Source: Shinisaurus crocodilurus (Eukaryota > Chordata > Lepidosauria > Squamata > Shinisauridae). From it: a stretch of DNA of 64,000 nucleotides. The number at the start of each line of letters is the position of its first letter. The stretch's first letter is position 1. Position numbers and translations under genes: made by a program. Below are positions 1 to 11,172 of the stretch, in pieces. The notes beneath the pieces were generated by a model, which saw only the letters and a list, made by a program, of their open reading frames with translations, was not told where the DNA came from and did not search any database. The stretch spans positions 247,133,797 to 247,197,796 of the forward strand of contig CM037879.1 in the NCBI GenBank assembly GCA_021292165.1, in the 5' to 3' direction.

Positions 1-2540
1 CCTTTTCAGGACCATGAAGTAGCTGGAGTCCTTACCATCCTGAAGTTGTGAGACAGGATGGGTAATATTGCACCCTTTGTCAAAAAAGAGAAATCTACTT
101 TCTAGTCAACGCAGGTGACGATGAAGTGATATGTAGAGCATCCAAGGCAGGAGGACGTCAAACTTGATCCTGTAGTCCCTTTGGATGATGGTAAGGACTC
201 AGGAGTCAGGTGTTATAAATGTCCAAGTAGCAAAGAAAAAGGAAGGCGATTTTCTGAAAGTAGGGTGGAAGGAAGAAGAAGAAGGACTAGGAAGAAGAGG
301 GAAATCAAAGACGATGACGGTCAGCGGTGTCTGTTCCCTAGTGGTTAAACCAGTACCAAGCTGCTGCATATTATTGTCTTGGGCTGCAGATGTCAACTGT
401 CTGGATGGACTATCCTGTTGAGCTTGAGAAGGAAAAAAATGGTAGACTGCTTATTCCAGTTGTATGTAAGGCGGACAAGGCTGGTATAGTCCCATTTTCT
501 GGGCTGTGGTTTGGCTGTCTATACAGAGTCCATTGCTGAATCTGTTAAAAGGCAAGTCCTTCATCCCAGATTAAACCTGTTGCAAGAGGCCAGCAAAGCG
601 AAGCCAAGCGTGCATTGTAATGCGACCGTCCCTGCCGTCGCTATGGAATTGCAACCAGTCTGATGTCTTGCTGCATCTATTTGCTAGTAGGAGAGATGGG
701 TTACTTTAGCTTAGAAAACCCTGGTCAGCTTTCTCTTGTCATTCAGCAAATAATCATACAGGGGCCCTATTTTGCCCCAGAGAAAACCACAGTTACCTGG
801 ACATCGCAGCCTGATAGTTGGCAACCAGAAAGCATAACGCAAAAGAAGAATAAAGCCGCGTCCCCTTAAGGTCTAATTGTCCATTTCTCACATTCTGTAC
901 ATGTTGCCTAGTCTTTCTGAAGGAGGCGTCAGAGACAACGGTGCCCTGCGTGACTGTTGCATAGCCTGCAAAGGAGTCGGGAAGAATAGCATCGATACCT
1001 CCGTACAGATGGCACTGAACACTGGGTCCTTGACCCGCTGAATGGGCTGCTGAGAGACCCCAAACCCAAGGAGTGTGCCATGAGCAATATTGAGCCTTCA
1101 AAAATGGCCAAAAGCCCCTGAAGGGTAGAAAGGGTCTGCAGCAGCATCCAGAGAAGGCAGAGATGAGAATCCTCTCACTCGGATGCAGGAGACACAGTCG
1201 GTGAGCACCCCAAGTGGGGACGCCAACCATGAAGAGTGCAAAGGGCAGCAGCAAAAAAAAACCCATGCATTAGCTTCTGGTGCCAGAAACCGGCAAAGTA
1301 GTAGGCAGAGGCAAGACTGAGGTCCAGGAGAGCGGCAGAGGAGATGGACAGAAAACACCCTCATCCCATGAAGCATGTGAATGTTCCAATTGCTGATATT
1401 GAGGGGAATAAAAAATGTGAGTACTGTAGTACATTTCACACTCTTGTCCATATCTCTAATCCTTATAGTAATAAGAGTCCCTGGCAGTAGGGACTATTCA
1501 GACTGCCTGTCTCATTCTGAGATTGACGATCGGGACCAAGTGTAGCGATCTAGTATATCTCACCTCAGTACCAAAGCCTGGGACACTGGCAAATTCAGTC
1601 TAGAACAGCAGATCCGAGGGGGGCCCTGGATCCCGTATCTCATCCTCTGACACAGAGGCAGCCACAACAGGAGCCGTAATCGAGACTGAGACTTCGGCTA
1701 CAGATACCAGAAACCTGTGACAAAGGCCAACTTGGCCCAATCTGGGGAGGCATGCCTCCACAACTCCTTTTCCTTCAGTCACACATCGTCTGAAAAGTTA
1801 GGAACTTTTGCTTTGCGATAAAGGGTCAAAACATGACCCGGAGTTGGAGGGTCAGTGCAGCCCATGGTTAGAGACTGAGGTGGCAATGCAACCTGCTACA
1901 AAACTGTGCAGCCCATGGTTAGAGCTGGAGGTGGTGATGCAACCCCTGATGAGAACACACAGCCCATGGTTAGAGCTGGAGGCAGTGATGCAGCCTGTGA
2001 TAAGGCCACTGGATCCACAGGGTCTTTGGAATTTTTCAGCCTTAAATGGTCTGCTTGGTTACGGCGTGCCTGCTTCGTGACCTCCTGGTAGTGGGCACTG
2101 GAAACACACAAATCGAGTGCCCATCCATGAGAAGTTTACTTCCATATCTCACACACCTTCTAAACAACAGCACCCTGAGGGCCATAAAGCTTGAGGGAAA
2201 TGAGCAATTGTGACGATCGCAGAGAGAGAAAAATTCAAATACTAAAAAGTAAAATAAAGTCAAAGAAAAAAATTACGAGAAAATAAAACCTCAGCAATAA
2301 TTTAAAAAAAACACAGTCAATGAACTAAGAAGTCTCCTATGAGGTCACCACAACAGCAGTCAAAAGAGAACTGAGGGAATAGGTGGGAACCCGCTAAGGA
2401 CATGCATATACGAGGATGCTGGGGAAGGGTTCCCACTAAAAATCTTGAGCTATAGAAGTTTCCAAAACAAGGCTACACCCAGGCGCAGAGCCCATATGTG
2501 TGATGCACAAAGACCATGAAGAAGCAGCTATGGATGTTGG
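1..2540 (-). pseudogene. Degraded DIRS-like retroelement, copy A (RT start, gag, 5' terminal region)
   Basis: The minus strand holds a decayed gag-like/RT region homologous to the better copy at 6785-8712. The stretch near 150-230 resembles 7910-7985 (the shared phrase includes aacttgatcctgta), and the stretch near 790-870 encodes RLYSS..CFLVANYQAAMSR, matching RRVYSS..SLRVANYQATMAR of copy B. Several frames are needed, so it is broken by frameshifts. Positions 2390-2540 (ending in tgtgatgcacaaagaccatg) look like the terminal region I associate with vertebrate DIRS elements; that assignment rests on memory. No tyrosine recombinase part is visible because the element runs off the window edge. 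Confidence 0.6.
1857..2009. repeat. 51-bp tandem repeat, three units, inside DIRS copy A
   Basis: The phrase cagcccatggttaga recurs at 1858, 1909 and 1960, giving an exact 51-bp period with diverged unit interiors. Fifty-one is a multiple of three, so the array keeps one reading frame (17 residues per unit). It lies upstream of the recognisable gag part on the minus strand, so it could be a repeated segment in the gag N-terminal region or leader. Confidence 0.75.
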
Positions 2541-2544
2541 CATC

Positions 2545-4540
2545 CCCCATAAATGGCTTCATCATGCCCCTGTGAAGATCTCCTTTGCCCAAGCTTCCAC
2601 ACCCTTAATCTGATTGCTCTCTGATACTGTTTGAAATCTGGCAGCATCACTTGGGCTATCATCACTGTGTCACTGCAGCATGGCTACCTTAACTGTAATA
2701 AATCAGTTTAAAATCCTTTTCTCCTTGCTTACAATGTTAATTCATTTATAAGCTTCATTTGTTACATTAACAACTTTCCAACTGGGGAATGATCCTTGAA
2801 ATATGTTCCAAAATTAATGAAAGCAAAATTAGATATGCAAGATGTTTAAAGCATCAAAGTTAACACTTAATTGTATATTTAACTATTTCAATTACATTTG
2901 TTCTCAACTGTTCCCATGTACTCCTCTTCTTCTTCCAATTTGTTAATAGATTTCCAAAATAGGACTCAATTTTACACTGAATCACATACACATGGATTTG
3001 ACCTGGAATATAAGAATAACCTCTTCTCCCAGTTCTTATGCTAGTCTATAAAAATAATTTCCAGACTGCAAGAAATCCATACTTCTGAGATCTAAGAGAC
3101 ACACAATTTAGTTCCAGGATCTTAAATCAACTTGAAACTCTGTTTTAAGATCCTGGCTTGTTTGGAATCTGATAACCTTAATTTTATAGTTTTGATGAAA
3201 TGGGAAACTATCGTTCATTGGAGACTTCCAGATTTTATTGCCGTGTGCCATGAAGGAAGTGTGGACAACAGGTTCACGCATATTGTTTATTGAGCTGAGA
3301 TATCATCCCAACACAGCCTCTGTGCTTTTGTTTCTGCTTAATATGTTTTATTTGCCACTAAAATTTTCTTTTAGATAATTTCCCCCCATTGATGTAGAGT
3401 ACAATAGTTTCTGAAATTATTAGACTGAGACCAGGAAATCAAGTTTAAGCTGTTGTGTATGGCATCCCTCTGCTTACGTTTTTGCTCTGACTCATCTTTG
3501 TTGTTACTCCCATTTTATCCGGTTAACTCCTGAAATATGTGGGAGGTTTTAAAATGTGCATCTTCAAGAGGAGCACTTAAATAACAGAGAGATTTCAAGT
3601 GGAGTAGAAGCCCTTCTAAGTACACTGTTAATATTGCCTACAATGCCCATCAGACGCTTAGATTCAACCATTACTAATTTGATAGATTCTTATGCATCCT
3701 ATGAAAGCATATGCCAGATATTCCACCAGCTCTGCTACAAGACTATCTAATTTTTCCTCTTCCCTTCCCATCCCCTTTTCCTTGTGTGCCATGTCTTTTT
3801 AGATAATGCAGGCAGGCATTGTCTTGTTTAATGATTGCATGTAAACCACTTTGGAAGCCTTTTGGCTGAGAAGTGGGATAATAATACTTTAAAGAAATAA
3901 TATTTAGGAATAAAACCAAAGCCTACAAAATGCAACTGGAATATTTCGGTTCAGTTTGAAGGATTTTGGATCATGCAGGAAGGAGTAAGGCTCCAATCCT
4001 ATGCACTTACTTGGTAATAAGCTGACTATACAAAATGGGACTTAGGGCTTCTCTACACAAGGAATTTATTGTGCATTCGTGTTCCCTCACTCACAGAAGT
4101 TTGCAGGGCCTTTTCATGATGTCGACATCCTCCAGGGCCTCTCCCGAGTCAACCATTTTCGTGGTTTTAGAGCGAGGCAAGTCTAGTATTTTCCTGGATG
4201 GCCATTATTTGCTACAGAGGGCTAGTGTAATTTTGCAATTCCGCTCTATACTACAGCACCACCTTGTGTTGTGTAATGGAAAATATAGGAACATATAGAA
4301 AGGCAGAGAGGAAAAAAACCTCTGAAAAAAACCCCAGTACTCACAGACATTGTAATTAAAACAATCTATACGTAGAGACTAGAAAACCAACAACATTCCA
4401 TTGCAAGGGCAATGGATCCCTTTGTGTTTTGAAAAATAATTCAAGAAATAATGATTAGCCTAATCAGCTAGCTCTCATTTAGGTCATCAAAAGATTTAAC
4501 AAACAAGCTGAAAAAGACACCGGCAATTACCTTCTAAATA
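2545..4540. other. AT-rich intergenic DNA; LINE/SINE tail at 3740-3900 and a possible MITE at 4040-4270
   Basis: No coding frame here looks real. A stretch near 3745-3900 (taaaccactttggaagcc followed by a gtgggataataat run) resembles the 3' tail of an L2/MIR-class element on the plus strand. Positions 4046-4270 begin agggcttctctacac and end in a tract rich in short complementary segments, possibly an old DNA-transposon MITE. The rest appears single copy. Confidence 0.4.
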
Positions 4541-4542
4541 CA

Positions 4543-4710
4543 GGCCTGTGGCTTACACTGGCCGCTTGTCTGAGCGTGGAAAGCTAAGCAGGGTCAAGCC
4601 TGGTTATTACTTGGATGGGAGACCCCTCCTCTAGTTTCCTGCATTGAGCAGGGGGTTGGACTCGATAGCCTTGTAGGCTCCTTCCAACTCTATGATCAAT
4701 GAAATCTATG
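4543..4710 (+). mobile_element. 5S rRNA-derived SINE with CR1-like 3' tail, copy 1
   Basis: The head matches the 5S rRNA internal region: gctaagcagggt at about 4584, then cctggttattacttggat and gggagacc, which are box A, intermediate element and box C of the 5S type 1 Pol III promoter. The body switches at cctcctctag to a tail (tgcattgagcagggggttgg, then ccttccaactctatgatc) that matches the 3' end of the CR1 at 29925-30010. This structure implies Pol III transcription and mobilisation by CR1 reverse transcriptase. It is the fullest copy here. Confidence 0.85.
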
Positions 4711-4862
4711 TCATTGGCAATTAGGGAGTGGCTGAAAATACAGTCTTTAGAAATTAAAATGGCTATTATATTACAATTTTAGTAGAAAAACATTACTAAA
4801 CATTATAAAATATATGGACTCATAAAGAACTGATAGCCTGGGTTTACAAAAAGGAAAAAAAA

Positions 4863-5108
4863 GTTATTCCTTTCTTACCAAGGGTGCTTCCAGACAAGGC
4901 TTTTGGCTTTTATTGTGCAATCACCCTGCCTCATTCACAGAATTCTACAGGGGGTCCAGGCATCGGTATCTTCCATTTGTAACCCTCCTGTATTTTCCCA
5001 CCGCTTCTTCTGTCTTTTTTCTTACCACAGAAAATCTGTTACAGAGGAAAAGACAGAAAAGCTGCACAATGTATTTTGATTGATAGCAGTGGGAACCCTC
5101 AACCTGGA
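4863..5108. mobile_element. Candidate hAT-like MITE
   Basis: The stretch begins agggtgcttccagac and ends ctggaagcacccc, which are inverted copies of each other. Internal sequence is non-coding and includes complementary segments around cttctgtctttt and aaagacagaa. The 8-bp target duplication expected of a hAT insertion was not clear. Confidence 0.55.
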
Positions 5109-6040
5109 AGCACCCCGCCTTCTTCTATATTTTTGGCCCACAGCACATTATCATGCCAACCTATTTTGGGAGATTTATGTTCATGTTCCACTTGTTTCAT
5201 AAAACTGAATTAGGGCCTGATTCATGTTAAGCAAAAGATTAATCTATGAACAATCCAATCGATTTCAATGATATAATTTCTGATTAAAAATGTTATTTGG
5301 TATGAACAAGAAAAGCAGTATCTGAATCCAAGCCACTTTCAGAACTGCACTTCAGTATAATTTCATTATCTTGGCATTATGTGATAAAACTAATACTTAA
5401 CTGCATGAGTAAAAGGTTATTCAGTATCAATCATTAATTATGCTGCTTTCAAAATGTTGTTCTTTATGGAATTTGAAAATTACACTCTACAACCATGCAG
5501 CAGTTTTATATTTATTTGTCTTAGAACTTATATATGTAACAATGTAGTCCTATGCATGTCTACTCAGAACTAAGTCCCACAGAGTTCAATGGGGCTTACC
5601 CTCAGGTAAATGAATATAGGATTGTAGCCTAAGAAAACTACACATAATGTAATACATAAATGTTTGATATAAGTTATAAAATATTTCCAACAATGGGCAG
5701 GAATAATACAATTCCACTACAATATCATGAAACTTGAAAATGAACTTGTGGAAAATGGCTGATTTTAGCATTCTCTGCTATTTATTTATTTCCCATATTT
5801 TAATATTAGAGTATATTTAGATATACCTCCTCGTATATTTTGCATGATTGTATCTTTCATAAGCTGCTTTGGAACTATGCTTGGAAGCAAGGAAAGAAAC
5901 ATATAAAATAGCATAGTCTCCAACTTCCCCGAAAATGCCAGGACCTTGCCGAAAAGAAAACCCTTAAGCCATCACAGCTTCTCACTTTGTTATACAGAGT
6001 CCCGAATTCCCCTGCCTCCCACAAGCTACTTTAAGATGCC
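5109..6040. other. AT-rich intergenic DNA with one squamate palindromic repeat fragment
   Basis: Positions 5545-5630 contain cctatgcatgtctactcag, then gagttcaatggggctta and ataggattgtag. This is a short semi-palindromic repeat that also appears near 21790, 36535, 38525/38720, 42130, 43435 and 62775. No coding or RNA gene is supported in the rest. Confidence 0.5.
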
Positions 6041-6119
6041 CTTTAAGGGGACATGGGCAAAATTGCAGCTAAGCTAAAACTTTTAGCTTAGCTGCAGTTT
6101 TGCCCATGGCCCCTTTAAG
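6041..6119. repeat. 79-bp near-perfect hairpin
   Basis: The left arm reads ctttaagggg, then tgggcaaaattgcagctaag. The right arm reads cttagctgcagttttgccca, then ccctttaag. The arms are complementary over about 37 bases with only a few mismatches around a tiny centre near 6080. It is a folded DNA element, probably a MITE remnant, and not a gene or terminator in this vertebrate context. Confidence 0.8.
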
Positions 6120-6439
6120 ATAGCTCTGCTTAGGCTCTAACAGCCACCCACAGTAAGTAGGGAGGGAACAGACGTGACGTGAAGGTGTGTGTGCACGTGC
6201 GCTCTACCTGCTGCCTCTGCTTGGTGAAAAGAGAAGGAGATGGAGACTGCACTCGCTGGCCTGGACCGAAGGAGAGGTAAATGGGGGAATTTATCACATG
6301 ATTCCTATCTTTATATTGCCAAAGGTTTTATTTCCTAACAGAGCTGACTCTGAGCCTCTAACAGGTGAGATACACTGTCAGAAGGAAATGCAAGAAACTT
6401 CCCCTTCTCTCTGAAGCTCTATGTTTGGGGGTGTGGGGT

Positions 6440-6780
6440 GGGTAAGCTTCACCTCGGTGGACTTCCAGGTCCCAGTGCGTCACTTCCGGGTCCCTGACAC
6501 TGCATTTATTATGTAAAAACCAAGGTAAACTACCTTAAAACTGCCGCAAATAGCAAATCAGTGGCCGTTTTACGGTGGTTTACCTTGGGTTTTACGTAAA
6601 AAAACCCAGTGCCGGGGACCCAGAAGTGATGTGCTGGGGACATTGCTTTCCCTGGCTCCTCTCGTGGGGAGTTGTGCCGAGCCGGGGAAAGGTAAGTTGC
6701 ATGGAGCTCGGGGGGGGGGGGTTTGAACAGGGCGAGTTTTCCCCGCTTCCACCCCCGATCGAGTTCCGTGCACATCCCTA
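6440..6780. mobile_element. GC-rich hAT-like MITE (cacatccctA family), copy 1
   Basis: It ends in cacatcccta at 6780 and has a central palindrome: accttaaaactgccgcaaat paired with gtggccgttttacggtggtt. It includes gcgtcacttccggg and gacccagaagtgatg. Related copies sit at 57207-57622 and about 60000-60341. The left terminus is not clear, so it may be truncated. It abuts the 3' side of DIRS copy B. Confidence 0.6.
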
Positions 6781-6784
6781 GCGC

Positions 6785-8712
6785 AGACTACTGCCATATA
6801 TTTTGTGAACACCCTGGGAGCTGTCGAAAGACGGAATGGCAGGACCATAAACTGAAACACCAATGCTGAAGCGAAGGAAGCTTTGACTGTCCTCGTGGAT
6901 CGCTATATGAAAGTAAGCGTCCTGTAGGTCGATGGAAGCAAACCAATCGGTCCTGCATAGCAAGGGCAGGATCGATTGGAGTGTTATCATCCTGAACTTC
7001 TTCAGTGTAATGAAGAAGTTGACCTCTTGTAGGTCCAGGACAGGGATGGGGACTCGGACTCGAGGACTCGACTCGTGAGTCGGACTGAGTCCCCCCTCTG
7101 ACTCGACTCGGACTCGAGTCCCAATATTTTTAATGGGACTCGAGACTCGACTCGGGACTCGAGACCAAGGACTCGTCAACATTCCTGGGCTGTTGACGAG
7201 TCTTCTGGCTGTGCCAGAAGGAGCGCGATCACCGGTGAAGAGCGCATGGAAGTGAGGCGCGCCGCTGCTCGGCCACTATGGACAGCTACCAGGAGCGCAG
7301 CCCCAACGACGATGTGTTGAGATTTATTTTGATTGATGTGTTGTTGTGGGGGGTTGGGGTTAGGGTCAGACATTTTGGGTTTGGCTGCCTCTGCCTGCCT
7401 GTTTGGGGTTCCCTGCCTCCTCTGCCTGCCTGGTTATTTTGGGTTTGTCTGCCTGGTCTGTTCTTGCCAAAATCAGTTGCAGAGTTTTGAAATAAAAAGG
7501 CACACTTGTGCCTAGAATTTATTTAAGCCACACATCTGAAGTAGCCTTATTTTGTTGGAGGGAAACCCCATTGATTTTAATAGGGACTCGTGGAGTCAGT
7601 TTTGGGAGTGACTCAGGACTCGTGACTCGTGAGTCACCATTTTGGACCAAGGACTCGAACTCGGACTCGAGACTCGGGTCCAAAGACTCGTGACTCGACT
7701 CGTGACTCGAGACCAAGGACTCTTCAACATCCCTGGTCCAGGATCAGTCGAAGCCCTCCATCCTTCTTTGGCACCATAAAATACCTTGAGTAAAGGCCTT
7801 CCTGTGCAAGATGAGGCGGAACCGATTGAATGGCTCCTTTTCGCAGCAAGGATGCGACCTCTTCTCACAGCAGTGGAGATGGCTGTGTGGTGCGTATACC
7901 AATAAAAGGAGGAAGGGTGTCGAACTTGATCCTGTACCCCTGCTGGATGATGTTCAGTACCCAGCATTCCAATGTTATCTTCCTTCACGATGGGAGAAAG
8001 TGGGGCAGGCGGCCGTTGAAGTTGATGGTTGGTTCGAATTGGATGCTGCAGATTGGGCTGACAGGAGAGTCAAACTCGCTGCTTTGAAAAGTCTCCACCT
8101 CTGCAGGAACCTCAGTACCGTGCCTGGTTGAATTAGCGGGTCGGTGGTCGGGCTGCTGTGCACGCAGACGACCATCTTGCATCCGTTGCCAGTATGGCTG
8201 AAATTGGGCCAAAGATGGGAATCGCTGCCAGTGCCTGGGTCTGAATGGTTTAGACGACAGAGGAGGTACAAGACCCATTTTCTTTGTGTTTACTCGTGCT
8301 TTCCGCATGGCATCAAGTGAATCGTCTGTGGTAGAATTAAATAGACCTTCACCATCAAAAGGTAAGTCTTCTACTCTTGACTTCACCTCTGGCGTTAATG
8401 TGGCCGAGCGGAGCCAGGCATGTAGGCGCAGGGCAACAGCACTGATTAGAGAGCAAGCATTGCAATCAGTTTGATGACGAGCTGTGTGTATTTGTTGATG
8501 TGACAAGTGAATCGTCTCTTCCTGGAACACTCGTGCCAAATCCCTCTTCTCGTCAGGTAAGTAATCAGTCAGACCCACCATCTTTTCCCAAAGGAAGAGT
8601 TGGTATCTTGCCATGGTGGCCTGATAATTAGCCACCCGAAGAGAGAGGGAACTGGAGGAGTAGACCCTACGGCCAAACATGTCCAGCCTTTTGCCTTCCT
8701 TATCTATGGGAG
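6785..8712 (-). pseudogene. DIRS-like retroelement copy B: gag-like and reverse transcriptase, interrupted
   Basis: On the minus strand, 8712 to about 7985 encodes a gag-like protein (RRVYSSSSLSLRVANYQATM near its start). From about 7985 to 7744 comes the RT N-terminal part ending RYFMVPK-like residues and DGG. RT resumes at 7032-6785 with FASIDLQDAYFHIAIH (the motif A region) and a shifted frame reading FQFMVLPFRLSTAPRVFTKY. These residues are typical of DIRS-clade RT. The element is split by a 695-bp hAT insertion at 7041-7735, has at least one frameshift near 6860, and lacks the catalytic motif C, RNase H and tyrosine recombinase. A MITE adjoins at 6780 and an L1 tail at the gag side. Confidence 0.8.
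7041..7735. mobile_element. Short-form GACTCG-rich hAT element, copy 1 (inserted in DIRS copy B)
   Basis: The ends are cagggatgggg and caacatccctg. An exact 8-bp target duplication gtccagga flanks it at 7033-7040 and 7736-7743, which with the CAGGGATG termini marks a hAT insertion. Both subterminal regions are filled with variants of gactcg/cgagtc, likely transposase-binding repeats. Small frames inside are not a transposase. Removing the insert rejoins the DIRS RT frame at the ILDL-like position, confirming the boundaries. Confidence 0.93.
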
Positions 8713-9516
8713 TTGAGTGTTTATTGACTGTAACAATAAAACAGATATGGGAAAAGATATTGGGAGGCAAATTTTTGACAGATTTCCCTATCAAACAATA
8801 TCTACTAAAATAAAAAGAGGGTGCATAAAAATTGGTTCAAAAGTGGTACCTGACTTCGGTGAAGTTGGCAAAAATAAATAAGAATTTATCACCTTTGTGC
8901 TGGAGGGGATGTGAAAATAATGGAACACAAATGCATATGTGGTGGGAATGTAGGCAGGTAAACAGGTTCTGGTGCAAGATATTTAAAGAAATAGAAAAAA
9001 TTACTGAGCAAGAGATATGTAAAACACCAGAATTAGTTTTATTGAATATATTTGTGAATGAAAATAGAGAGGTAAAAGAGAAAACGTTAATTGGCTTTTT
9101 GTTGACAGCCGCAAGGCAATTAATAGCAAACAATTGGAAGACAGCTCGATTGCTGACATTATCTAGTTGGAAAAAGAAAATATGGGATATAGCAATTAAT
9201 GAAAAGTTGACACAAAAGTTAAGAATGTATAGAGGAATAAAGAAAAAATATACGTTTAAGAAGGATTGGCGAAAGTACATAAGAGTATATGAAAAAAAGA
9301 TTTGAATAGATTAATGTTGATGGAAGCGTATAGAAAATTGTGGGATTCATGAAAAGAAGAAGTTTATTAAAAAATGAAATAAGATAATTTAATATGGATT
9401 ATGCTGGGGGAGGGATTGGGGTGGGTTTATGTATTAATATTGTTAGGCTTTATTTTGTTTTATTTTGGTGTGTATTTTCTTTTTGAAATGTAATAAAAAA
9501 TATAAATAAATAAAAC
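8713..9516 (+). pseudogene. 5'-truncated L1 LINE: ORF2 C-terminus and 3' UTR
   Basis: The frame at 8832-9305 contains WYLTSVKLAKI, then CWRGC followed by HMWWEC, the cysteine/histidine knuckle near the C-terminus of L1 ORF2 proteins. After the stop comes about 210 bases of 3' UTR ending in an A-rich tail (ataaaaaatataaataaat). The upstream part from about 8715 (QIWEKIL-like residues) holds stops. The element carries no RT or endonuclease domain, as usual for truncated L1 inserts. It lies at the 5' side of DIRS copy B, in the opposite orientation. Confidence 0.8.
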
Positions 9517-9621
9517 AAAGAGAAATAACAGCTGTTGCAACACCTGGATGGAGTGTCTGATTACATGGATAACACTTTAGTTTATGACCTTACTGAAGTT
9601 TATAAACTAAACATAGTTTAT

Positions 9622-9957
9622 GGCCTTACACAATGCTAGGTATACATGATACTGTGGCCCACTGTGGTAAGCCACAGTGGGTTGCGGTGCATACCAGTGG
9701 CCATTTTGAATATTCAACCTCTGGTGGGGGGGGGTTTACCATGGTTTCCGTGTCATCTGAACCCAAGCAGTAGGGATTGTTGGAGTGGAAGCAATCTTCA
9801 GATAACCCATGGCCCATTGTAGAGTTATTTGAGGGTTGTTTCCCTGTCAAACAACCCCTGCTGCCCAGGTTTGGACAGCATGGCAAACCATGACAACCTC
9901 CTGCTGTTGGTTGAATGTTCAAGATGGCATTGAACATTGCCTACCATGCCTTAAATA
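9622..9957. mobile_element. Candidate MITE with split palindromes (gccattttgaatattcaa family)
   Basis: It contains ccactgtggtaagccacagt (a local hairpin), gtggccattttgaatattca on the left, and ttgaatgttcaagatggca on the right as an inverted counterpart. The same phrases occur in the larger element at 14985-15962. No coding is seen. Confidence 0.5.
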
Positions 9958-10052
9958 AGCTGGAGTGATTTTGAGAATGAGCCCAATGAAAGATTGGCCA
10001 AAGTCCTATCAACTATAAAAGCCACAGTTTTAAACTGAATGAAAGCAAGTGC

Positions 10053-10379
10053 TAGGGGTGTACTGATTCACCTCACGCGGGCGTAGTGGGCCGAAATCGG
10101 CCCTGCTCATGTCCGTGCAAGGCTCACGCGGGCCTACCTGTCTCCGGCGGCAGCTCACCTCTCTGCGGCAAGCCGGCTGCGCCAGCCACGCTGGTCCTGT
10201 CGCGTCACTTCCGGCACGCCGGAAGTGACGTGATGGGGCCAGCACAGCCGACATTGGCAGCTCGAGCGGCGCGGAGAACAGCTCCGCGCCGCTCAGAAGA
10301 ATGAGGCAGGGGGGCCACCGCTGCGGAGAGGCGAGGCAGTGGAGAGGTGGCCCCCCGGACAGGTTCGTGGCCAGCACTA
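10053..10379. mobile_element. GC-rich hAT-like MITE related to 44669-44999
   Basis: The left end is taggggtgtactgattc and the right end is gaacctgt-like sequence closing in cagcacta. A possible duplication (caagtgc left, caagtgt right) flanks it. The interior shares gagcggcgcggagaacagct with the reverse of the 44669 copy. It includes a palindrome gtcacttccggcacgccgg, then aagtgacgtgatgg. CpG density is far above the flanking DNA. No host gene is seen. Confidence 0.7.
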
Positions 10380-10469
10380 CAAGTGTCTCTTATGCCAGAA
10401 GCAGCTCACATATCTGGGTCATCACATAGGCAGTGGAGGCTCGTAATACAGGGCAAAGGGGGAAGAGCC

Positions 10470-11164
10470 CAGGGATGTTGAAGAGTCCTTGGTCTCGAGT
10501 CACGAGTCGAGTCACGAGTCTTTGGACCCGAGTCTCGAGTCCGAGTCCGAGTCCTTGGTCCAAAATGGTGACTCACGAGTCATGAGTCCTGAGTCACTCC
10601 CAAAACTGACTCCACGAGTCCCTATTAAAATCAACGGGGTTTCCCCCCAACAAAACAAGGCTACTTCAGATGTGTGGCTTAAATAAATTCTAGGCACAAG
10701 TGTGCCTTTTTATTTCAAAACTCTGCAACTGATTTTGGCAAGAACAGACCAGGCAGACAAACCCAAAATAACCAGGCAGGCAGAGGAGGCAGGGAACCCC
10801 AAACAGGCAGGCAGAGGCAGCCAAACCCAAAATGTCTGACCCTAACCCCAACCCCCCACAACAACACATCAATCAAAATAAATCTCAACACATCGTCGTT
10901 GGGGCTGCGCTCCTGGTAGCTGTCCATAGTGGCCGAGCAGCGGCGCGCCTCGCTTCCATGCGCTCTTCACCGGTGATCGCGCTCCTTCTGGCACAGCCAG
11001 AAGACTCGTCAACAGCCCAGGAATGTTGACGAGTCCTTGGTCTCGAGTCCCGAGTCGAGTCTCGAGTCCCATTAAAAATATTGGGACTCGAGTCCGAGTC
11101 GAGTCAGAGGGGGGACTCAGTCTGACTCACGAGTCGAGTCCTCGAGTCCGAGTCCCCATCCCTG
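10470..11164. mobile_element. Short-form GACTCG-rich hAT element, copy 2 (inverted)
   Basis: Termini are cagggatgttg and ccccatccctg, with an exact 8-bp target duplication gaagagcc at 10462-10469 and 11165-11172. It is the same length (695 bp) as the copy at 7041-7735 and nearly identical in reverse complement by eye, with scattered substitutions. Different target duplications show two independent insertions and not an inverted duplication. It holds only short frames and needs a transposase in trans. Confidence 0.93.
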
Positions 11165-11172
11165 GAAGAGCC

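Noticed and set aside
793..1451. A signal-peptide-like secreted protein (MGFFLLLPFALFMVG start)
   Set aside because: The hydrophobic start is an accident of one frame; downstream residues match the DIRS gag-like region and the frames are broken.
4543..4710. Functional 5S rRNA gene
   Set aside because: Only the internal promoter part resembles 5S; the 3' third is replaced by a CR1-type tail and the 5' part is diverged, so it is a SINE.
6041..6119. Rho-independent terminator or microRNA precursor
   Set aside because: Bacterial terminators do not apply here. As a microRNA hairpin it is too perfectly and symmetrically paired without evidence of expression, so an inverted-repeat element is the simpler reading.
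7041..7735. GACTCG-rich tract as a satellite or CRISPR-like array
   Set aside because: The units are irregular, lie at both ends of a discrete element with inverted termini and an 8-bp target duplication, and recur in four dispersed places. There are no uniform spacers, and this is a vertebrate genome.
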